Shown one piece after another: positions 56,550 through 64,000 of a DNA stretch of 64,000 nucleotides (position 1 is the first letter of the stretch; every line of letters begins with the position of its first letter). The DNA lies in the NCBI RefSeq assembly GCF_900497805.2, contig NW_020954599.1, positions 40,538,227-40,602,226 of the forward strand, read 5' to 3'. Below the pieces are notes generated by a model that worked only from the letters and a program-made list of their open reading frames with translations, ran no database searches and was not told where the DNA came from. Source of the DNA: Vombatus ursinus (lineage: Eukaryota > Chordata > Mammalia > Diprotodontia > Vombatidae). The position numbers and the translations under genes are program-made.

Positions 56550-56950
56550 TGGGTAATGGTATCAAGCGCTTACTGAAGGAATATTCTCACAAAGCATTGT
56601 GTTAGGCACTGAGAGGAGTGCAGAAAGATACAATACAGTCTTGATGTCGAGGAGCTTATAATCTGCTTGGAGAGACAAATCATAGATTATGAATAGCAAC
56701 AAAGGCAGACCGTACTTAGGAGACCTATACTTATACAGACAAGACCCATGCAACATGCATAAAAGAGACAGAGCATTAGGTTGGAAACATTTGGAGAAAG
56801 GAAGGCTCTGGCACTTGAGATGGGCCTTGAAATAATGGTAGGTAAGTAAATTGTGCAGGAATGGGAGGAGTGATGACATTTCAGAAATGGGAAATGTTGT
56901 CAACAAAGGTTAATAGTTGGAATATACATAGGGATATAAGATCCTGGCTC
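56550..56950 (-). mobile_element. L2 3' part, antisense
   Basis: 'caaagcattgtgttaggcac', 'tcgaggagcttataatctgc' and 'gagatgggccttgaaataat' follow antisense L2. 56220-56550 and 56950-57285 hold nothing recognised. Confidence 0.75.
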
Positions 56951-57284
56951 TCACACTGGCAGGGACCTCAGAATCTAGAGAGTCCATGTTTATGGGGTAA
57001 CAAGAAGAATAATTAGGAGCAGAAATTGTATATGGGAACACGGGGAAATGGTGTTGAGACCCACAAGAATCCTGATAACAGTGGAATGAGGATTGGGTGC
57101 AGTTGGCATTGTACTAGTGTAAAATAATAGCCATAGGCAAGGAAGTTGCATGAGATAAACCATCACTGCGCTCCCATTTTAGAGTGTTATACCCTGGAAC
57201 TTTGAAACTTTTGTTCTCAAATTTATCCCTGCCTCCTGTCTCACTTGATGGATTTGGTATTCTGATGGCTGAATTTTGTGGAAG

Positions 57285-57422
57285 GAACATGGAATTAAGA
57301 GTCAAAAGAGTTAGGTTCAAAATCCTTTTACTTTTCTGGGCCTCAGTTTCCTCATCTTTGAAATGAGGGGGTTGGACTGAATGACCTCCAAAGTTGCTTA
57401 GAGCTCTAAAGTCCTGTGAATT
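57285..57422 (+). repeat. MIR SINE, sense
   Basis: 'tttctgggcctcagtttcct', 'gaaatgagggggttggactg' and 'aatgacctccaaagttgctt' follow MIR order. Confidence 0.8.
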
Positions 57423-57584
57423 CTGGCTTTACCTAGCATGGCCTCTGATTGTGCTTTTTGATAATTGCTTGAGGGTTGTTTGCTTTTTTTAATCTTTGGA
57501 ACCTAGTGACTGCTCTTATCATGAACAACAGCTTTTCCTAATTCTGTCCTTCCCTCCCTTAAACCACAACCAAACAGGAGCCAG

Positions 57585-57845
57585 AGATTTGACAGGAGAG
57601 GTTGGAGAAATAGGCGGAGGCCTTTTTATGGAAGGCCTTTGATGGATAGTTCAGGAATTAAATCTAGAATTAAATCAGGAATTTACTCTAGCAGTGATGT
57701 GGATCTTCTGCAAATGCTTGAACTGAATGGTGACAGATGGCAAGTGGTATTTTAGGAAGAATAGTCTAGTAGCACTGTGTATGATGGTTTGGAAGAAAGG
57801 TATATGCCGGATTTTTTAGGTGGGAGCTAGCTCTTTCTGATAAGG
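57585..57845 (-). mobile_element. L2 fragment, antisense
   Basis: 'gagccagagatttgacagga', 'tatggaaggcctttgatgga' and 'tggtattttaggaagaatag' resemble antisense L2 RT-proximal sequence. Diverged. 57845-58095 is unassigned. Confidence 0.55.
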
Positions 57846-58097
57846 CACACTAAAGCAATTGCAATCTTTTTTTGAGTCCCAAAGAGCCAATTCCCCTTGG
57901 CTTCCAAGACCCACTCAGTCACGATGATCTGGGTAGCTGGGTCTGAGAAAATCCCTGAAGGGCAGGTGTAGAGCCCTTAAATGCTTCCTGGAGAGGCCTA
58001 CATCCCAGATTATCCACCTGGGGTCAGCTCTTTACTGATTTGTGTCAGCTGCTGGATGTAGCTGCAACCTTACTTGTCCACGGGCTAAGTTTAGCCT

Positions 58098-58345
58098 CCA
58101 TAGAGGTAGTTAGTGTGTGCAGTGAATAGAGCGCTGGCCCTGAAGTCAGGAAAACCTGAGTTCAGATATGACCTCACCCTTATTAGCTGCGTGATTCTGG
58201 GCAAGCGACCTAACATCTGTCTGCCTCAGTTTCCTCAAGTGAAAAATGAGCATCATGGTTGTTGTAAAGATCAAGTGAGACAATATTTCTAAAGTTTTTT
58301 TCCAACCTTGAAGTGAGCATAAATGGTAGCTATTATCATTATTTA
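58098..58345 (+). repeat. THER1/MIR-type CORE-SINE, sense
   Basis: 'gagcgctggccctgaagtca', 'cctgagttcagatatgacct', 'ctgcctcagtttcctcaagt' and an L2-like tail ending 'ggtagctattatcattattt'. Confidence 0.82.
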
Positions 58346-58369
58346 TTTTCACATAAGTCAAGTTTTCAT

Positions 58370-58590
58370 CATTGTTCTTTTCATTAATATTGTTAAAGTC
58401 ATTATTTATAATGCTTCTCTTGCTCTGCTTGCTTCACTTTGTATAAGTTCCTGTCTCTTCCCATGCTCCCCCATATTCTTCATATTCACCATTTCTTCAG
58501 GCTCAATTAATATTTCTTTACATTCATGTAATACAATTTGTTTTGGCATTCTTCAATTGTTTGGCATCTACTTTCTTTTTCCAATTTAAA
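58370..58590 (-). mobile_element. L1 3' UTR fragment, antisense
   Basis: 'gcttgcttcactttgtataa', 'gttcctgtctcttcccatgc' and 'catgtaatacaatttgtttt' resemble reversed L1 3' UTR. 58590-58955 is unassigned. Confidence 0.55.
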
Positions 58591-58954
58591 GCAAATTTTG
58601 CATCCTTTTCTCTCCAAGGAAATAAGTTAAAATTCAGATCTCATTAGGAATTTAAGGAATTTTCAATTATCTTTCACAAGTTTCAAAGTGTTCTCTGATA
58701 TTGATAAGCCCCTAATCCTCACTGTAAACACTATGATTAGATAGATATGCTTTCTTCTTAAAATGCTAAAGCCTAATTTTTCAGAGTTTGCATCCTGGCA
58801 CTTAAATAAAATTCCTTAGGAACAAGATTTCAAGGCAATGTAAATTGGTTATTCATTTTCAAAGTAAAGTATGCTTTAAGGTGTTCTCCAGCTGATGGAA
58901 TTAGGGTAAAATCTAAGGACAAATTTATAAAGTAAGGTTTCTGGTCCACACTGT

Positions 58955-59130
58955 ATTATGGGATGAAAAGTTTTAAGATGAAAGGAATGTTATAGACCAT
59001 GTAGTACAGCCCCCTCATTTTACTGATGAGGAAACTGAGGACCAGAGAAGTTACATAACTTACTCAGTGCTATACACTGAGGGCTTGAATCCAACATCTC
59101 TGTCTTTTGAGACAATGTTCTTTCTTCTAA
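58955..59130 (-). repeat. MIR3-like SINE, antisense
   Basis: 'catgtagtacagccccctca', 'actgatgaggaaactgagga' and 'ccagagaagttacataactt'. Clear. Confidence 0.8.
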
Positions 59131-59454
59131 GGTGTAATTAGCCTGAGTCCCTTCCTTGCTGGAAACTCACCTTGGGTAGAAAGTCTCTGGGTAGAGTTCT
59201 CATGTTGCCATTACTACTGATGCCAGCTTGCAAAAAGGTAACTTGGTTGAACCCTACTTTTCTGGTTTTCAATCTAGGAAAGTAAGGCCATCCACATGCA
59301 TAGGATGGGACAGAAGAGTGGAGGAGAGGCATTGTATTTAAAAAAAAAAAACTTCTTTTAAGCTAACCAATTGAACTAAACAGCTAGTCTTATTACATCT
59401 CCTCATATCTTTTTTGCTACTTTTCATCCCGTTTCAATGTGAGATTGCAGCATG

Positions 59455-59632
59455 ACACACTGGTAAGAGTGCTGGATTTGGAATCAAGATACCATGGTTT
59501 AAAGCCTGATTCTTCAGCTTACTAATGTGTGTCCTTGAGCAAGTCACCTAGTTCTTGATTTATTTATCTGTAAATTGAGGGGTTGAACTAGAGGACCTAT
59601 AGATTCTCTTCTAGGTCTAGATACTTTGATCA
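59455..59632 (+). repeat. MIR SINE, sense
   Basis: 'gagtgctggatttggaatca', 'ccttgagcaagtcacctagt' and 'gaggggttgaactagaggac'. 59130-59455 and 59632-60150 hold nothing recognised. Confidence 0.8.
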
Positions 59633-60149
59633 GGTGTTCAGAAGAAGATCATTCTGGAGGGCAGGGTCCTGGAAGAATCTTTTCTTCTTATTTTTTTGGC
59701 ATCAAATGGAAACCAGGAGATAGTTTTGTCCCCTTTAATATTTACACATTTTGAAAAATCTTCAGCAATTATTTTTCTAATTTCATAATTAACTAAGTTA
59801 ATTCAAGACTCTGGGATATCATCCAGGTTGTAATTCTTCTACTAATATAGATTGTAGCCTTCCCATGCCTACCAGAAGATAATCTGAATGAGCTTTTATG
59901 GCTGCAAAACTACTCACTATACTTCTCATAATGAGCCTTTGCACAATTAGCTAGGCTAGGGTGTGGCTGGCAGAAACACATCTGTCACTGAACTGGTACT
60001 AGGAATTCAGTATGACCTGTCAGAGCTAGGGTTCCACTGTCCTAGGGATAGAGATTAAACCTGATAGTAAAACTGATTAGTAAATGGAGCTCCCAGGTAA
60101 GGAAACTTGGTCAGTGATGGTTGTTGGCACCTTTCTGGTTTAGAGTCTG

Positions 60150-60290
60150 AGAGGGTTTCCCAAAGCACTGAGGTTAAGTGAATTACCTGGGGTCACACAA
60201 CCTTGTATATGTCAGAGGTCAAACTTGAACCCAGGTCTTCTTGGTTCTAAGGCATGGTGCCTCTTTCACTGACATAGCCTTTAATGATCC
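60150..60290 (-). repeat. MIR-type SINE, antisense
   Basis: 'actgaggttaagtgaattac', 'ctggggtcacacaaccttgt' and 'cttgaacccaggtcttcttg'. Confidence 0.75.
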
Positions 60291-60679
60291 AGGTTCATCT
60301 CCACATCTCCACAGTGAGGCATCAGAGTGGGACTTTAATGCAAAGTTGACAAGAAGAAGAAATTTCTCATTTTGTTGGAAACTCCTTACAGCAGACCTGC
60401 AAAACTTGGCAGTAGGTAAGGACCAAAATTAAAATAGGCTAAGCTTCTTTGGGCCACAGCTAGTTTTTTGGTAGCTCACTTTCCAAGTAAAGGTAACTGG
60501 AGACAAGAGTGCCTATAGTTGGTTGCGACGGGTCATGCAACAAACAAGAGAGTATACAGTGGCAACCCACCCGCCAAGTTACATGACAGGCACAATAGTG
60601 ACTAGTGGAAGGCAGGTTAAATGGGGAATGAACAAACCACTTGTTACATCTTTATTTTCTTTTACATCCTCTACATTTT

Positions 60680-60945
60680 TCACGGGCTGCCCAAAATCCT
60701 TTGGCGGTCACAAGGAGCTCACAGGCCATATGTTGTACAGGCCTGCCTTACAGGTACATCTCAACATTTACGTAACAATAGGAGATAAGACTTGATTGTA
60801 AAGGGTGGGCCTAATAAAAAGATGCACATAGACCAGAGGTATTACACACCTGTTGGTTATGCATGTGGGCTGCAATACTCCTGAGTGTGGCCTGAACCAG
60901 ATTAAAATGTAATTTGTAAATATTTAGCAAAATGCCCCTTTGTAT
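60680..60945. mobile_element. Two hAT-type DNA transposon relics
   Basis: 60680-60755 resembles a hAT 3' end with the 'ggccatatgttgtacaggcc' motif. 60832-60945 resembles a hAT 5' end: 'ccagaggtattacacacctg', 'gggctgcaatactcctgagt', 'gaaccagattaaaatgtaat'. No transposase. The family is not named with confidence. 60290-60680 is unassigned. Confidence 0.5.
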
Positions 60946-61077
60946 CAATTATTATAAATAGTCGTTGATATCCTCTGAATCCACCTGTATTTTTTGTGAA
61001 CATTATAACATGTGTCCTCTTTCAGATGATGCTGAATGCACAAATATTTCCTGTCCCTTTTGGAAACCTCTCTCATC

Positions 61078-61192
61078 TATTCAACAAGCATGTATTAAAC
61101 ACTTACTATGTGCAGGGCTGCTGTGCTAGATACTGAAGATACAAAGATAAAAACAAAACAATGCCTTCCCTCAAGGGGCTTACATTTCACTG
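61078..61192 (-). mobile_element. L2 3' end, antisense
   Basis: 'tattaaacacttactatgtg', 'gaagatacaaagataaaaac' and 'cctcaaggggcttacatttc'. 61192-61950 holds no other recognised element apart from a (CCCT)n run near 61525-61545. Confidence 0.8.
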
Positions 61193-61949
61193 AATTTACT
61201 TACATCAGACATATTTCAGTAGTCATTAATGAAATAGATATTTTCCCATTCATTTCCAACATTGCAAGTCAATTTGACCATGGTGTTCATTTAACAAGTA
61301 AAAGAAGGCACCAGGAGCATTGGTACTGCAGAGGAAGCAATGATTGTTCTAGAGACAACAGTTGGGACAACAGAATCACAGAGTGGCTGGCATGTGATTT
61401 GTAGAACCAAAAATAGAACCAAGTGATGTTAACAAAACTCTTTTCAGTTGTGTCTGTTAATTGCTTATTTTAATGCTTTTTTATAAGTCATGAAAATGAA
61501 AGCATATCAGAAGCAGATTGTTTCCTCCCTCCCTCCCTCCCTTCCCCCTTCTTAAATTGATGGGGAAAGATGAGAGGAAGGAAAAATGCTTGATAATTGA
61601 AAAAAATGAAATAATAAAATTTAAATTTACAAAGATTAAAAAAGTTAACAAAACAATTGTAAAAATATTATCCCAATAGTATACAAAATTTACATGTCTT
61701 TGTCAACTTCATCCTCTGCCTCTATTACTCATACTCCAATAGGTTATTAAGGGAAATTGTAAAATTGAGTGGAAGAAAAATAATTCATTCCAGAATAAAT
61801 GGGGGGAGGGGTTAGGGTTGGAGAGGAATGAAGTGACTGCACAAACATGCTCCCAGAGTATTGTTTTGTTCTAGCGTTATGTAAATATTCTAAATTCAAA
61901 ACAGAAAGTTTATGTAAAAGATGCCAAGTCAATCTCTCTGTGTGTTCCA

Positions 61950-62440
61950 TTCCTTGTTACTTGGGAAATGATGTCCTTTCTGCTTAATGATGCTGAAAAT
62001 CGCTCCAAGAACATAAAGCCAAATATGCAGCAGACCTTCAATAGCTACGGTGTGATTTGCAAACCATTAGTTATCCTTATCATATAGTGTGGACTTTGTT
62101 TAAAAAGGGCTGGTAGCGCCAAATGTGTCTGCTTACAGTGGGTTCTTCAAAAAGTGTAACACATGAAGAAAGTTCTCATTTGTGGCTGAATTCAGAAGTG
62201 AATTTCTAACAAGCTACAATTAGTGTGATTATTGAAGTCAATTGTGCATAGTTTATAAATTTCGAAGTGAGCCTTTGAGGAATGATGAAACATCAGGGAA
62301 GGGAAAAAACCAATACAGTGACATTCCAAATGGATTTCTTTTTTTTTCTTCTGTCCACCATAGCTTTGAAGAACAACAGTTTGCTAACCTAAAAAGAAAA
62401 ACAAAAAAAAATTCAACCAGGAAAACATAAAGCCTTGATA
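61950..62440. promoter_or_regulatory. Candidate conserved non-coding element
   Basis: About 490 bases without repeats. It carries 'tgaaaatcgctccaagaac', 'atagctacggtgtgatttgc', 'ctggtagcgccaaatgtg' and 'aatttcgaagtgagcc', with CpGs kept in a CpG-poor region, plus homeodomain-like 'ttgcttaatg' and 'acaattagtgtgattattg'. No coding frame with domain content. Regulatory role is inference. Confidence 0.35.
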
Positions 62441-62514
62441 TATTAAGTTCAATTCTTTAGACTACTTTGGGCTAAATTGGGAAGAGATTATGGGGAAAGA
62501 ATTTGAGAGGACAA

Positions 62515-62930
62515 GGAGTGGAAAAGAAGGAAGAGGAGGAGGAGAAATAAGATGAGGAGGAAAGAGATACAAAAAGAAAGAGGAGGAAAATTATAATGAA
62601 GAGGAGGACTTATAAAATGGTTGCAATGAAGTATTTCAGAATTTGAATTGTTTGAGGAGGGGAAATTTGGGAGTGCTTGAGAATTTGAAGGAAGAGTAGA
62701 TGAAGATTTTTATTTTAAAGGAGAAGGATTTGAGCTAGAGGAGGATGATAAAGAATCAAAAAGAATAAAATGATGACATGACAGATCAGAAGGAATCGAG
62801 GAAAGAGAGGTAGGGCAGGAAGAGAAAAGCAATGGGATTCAAGAAGAAAGAAGTTTATAAAACAATGGAAATAAGTCAGAGTGATACAAATTGGTAGTGA
62901 TGAATAAACAGTTAAGACAAGTCAAAGTAG
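62515..62930. repeat. Purine-rich tract
   Basis: The plus strand is strongly GA-rich; 62515-62625 consists of 'ggaggaggag' and 'aaagaaagagg' runs. No coding frame. 62930-63435 is unassigned. Confidence 0.7.
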
Positions 62931-63434
62931 TCTAGGTATGACTTTCAAGGTGCTAACAAAATGAGGAGGTGCAAATGTGGTGAGAAGTCACTGACAAGAG
63001 AAGAAAAATGACTATTTGGGAATTGAAATCCCCACCAACTCCCAGCCCTTAAAGAATTTTGCCCAAGAGGGAAGCTAATAGCAAAACCGACAAAGGTTGT
63101 GGATTTTACTACTACCAAATATGGAGAATGAGGCAGATTTTGCAGGGAACTACATAAGTGTACAGCATTTGTATTTCTGCCAAGCCAAATGATGGTTATT
63201 TTTATTGAAGGTGAAGGCCGGTCTCCGTCCTTAATGAGAAGGCAAAAGGCCTCAGAAATTTCCTTTCCATTCCCCAGTTTATAAGGAAGAATGAAATGTT
63301 TCTTTTTGATAAAACAAAACAAAAACTTTTATTGATATCTTTTGTTTGCACATCATCCTCATTTCCAAATTCATCCATCATCCATCCCCCAATCAGTGAG
63401 CCATCATTTGTAACAATGAATAAGAAAGAAGGGA

Positions 63435-63660
63435 AGGAGATGGAAAGACCTGTGTTCAAATCCCATCTCAGATACTTACTAGGTATGTGAGCCCAAGAAA
63501 GTTACTTAATTGCTATTTGTCTCAGTTTCCTCATTGTAAAACGGGAATAATAATAGCACCTACCTCCCAAGGTTATTATAAGGATAAAATGAGACAAAAT
63601 TTTTAAATTGCTTTGAAAACTTTAGTACCATATTAATGCTAAGCTATTATTATCCTCAGA
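63435..63660 (+). repeat. THER1/MIR SINE, sense
   Basis: 'acctgtgttcaaatcccatc', 'ttgtctcagtttcctcattg', 'gcacctacctcccaaggtta' and 'taatgctaagctattattat'. Confidence 0.87.
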
Positions 63661-63661
63661 G

Positions 63662-64000
63662 GTCGACTTTGGCCAATATAATTACACAGAATTTGATTTA
63701 TTGTTTTCATTGTTGCAGTTCTTGCTCTAGTCGCTATATATACTATTTTCCAATCTGTTTACTTCACTTTGTATTAGTTTGTGTACGTCTTCCCACATTA
63801 CTCTGTATTCATATCTATTATTTCTTACAATGAAGTAAAATCTATTGTGTTCAGGTACTGCAAATAATTTAGCAATTCCCTCGTTGATGGATACTCACTT
63901 TGTTTCTACTTGTTTGCTACCACAAAAGTGCCACTATAAATAGTTTGCTGTATGTGAAACCTTTCTATCTTTGACGTCTTTGGAATATATGCCTAGAAAT
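63662..64000 (-). mobile_element. L1 3' UTR, antisense, cut by window end
   Basis: 'ctgtttacttcactttgtat', 'gtctacttgtttgctacc'-like and 'ccacaaaagtgccactataa' fit reversed L1 3' UTR ('tttgccaccacaaaa.agctgctataaa'). It runs off the window. Confidence 0.6.

Noticed and set aside
62945-63322. Open frame of 125 residues on the minus strand
   Set aside because: No repeat explains it, but it has no recognisable domain, no splice context and no codon pattern that sets it apart. Kept only as unassigned sequence.

Overview
This window looks like intergenic or deep intronic DNA from a marsupial. The case rests on its repeats. It holds Mar1-type CORE-SINEs (tRNA-like head 'gcagctaggtggcacagtgg' and a tail with 'aaccactccagta'), short SINEs of the WSINE type seen in Australian marsupials, many L2/L3 (CR1-clade) and MIR/THER1 relics, L1s whose 5' end reads 'gagccaagatggcagagta' on the minus strand, and RTE LINEs of BovB-like and other types. 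An Australidelphian is favoured over an opossum from the SINE form, but the species cannot be named. I recognise no host coding exon, CpG island, promoter, tRNA gene or CRISPR array. The open frames are short and sit in LINE relics, SINEs or microsatellites. | Layout. 1-11 kb: an RTE endonuclease relic, L2 and MIR relics, and a nearly full-length 7SL (SRP) RNA pseudogene at 2.0-2.3 kb. 11-17 kb: a solo LTR inside a THER1 SINE, an RTE-related SINE, and two minus-strand L1 fragments joined tail to head. 17-22.5 kb: an RTE relic broken by a GA microsatellite, a 1.5-kb antisense L2, and an L1 3' end. 22.5-24.3 kb: mostly single-copy sequence. 24.3-29.1 kb: an L2 split by a solo LTR, an L1 3' end, and an L3-like relic. 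29-38 kb: sparse relics, a 208-bp TA-flanked DNA transposon, and two young SINEs with perfect target-site duplications. 38-45.5 kb: a large antisense L1 region and a broken antisense LTR element. 45.6-52.8 kb: L2s and a 3.4-kb RTE LINE inserted in a THER1 SINE, carrying an inverted copy of its own 3' segment. 52.8-64 kb: older relics and two single-copy stretches (55.7-56.2 and 61.95-62.44 kb) that look like conserved non-coding elements. | How the parts fit. The window is a layered record of retrotransposition. L2 and MIR/THER1 form the oldest layer. RTE and L1 came next, then the LTR elements and WSINEs. L1 would have supplied the machinery for the 7SL pseudogene. The RTE LINE and the RTE-tailed SINE share a 3' end, which fits a partner relationship. 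Two 10-base N gaps (7176-7185 and 45486-45495) are assembly gaps. I found no convincing undescribed biological system. The best leads are the rearranged RTE, the 7SL pseudogene, the repeated nesting of sense L2 tails in antisense L2 bodies, and the single-copy candidate regulatory stretches. Repeat family names come from recognition by eye, not from a database search.
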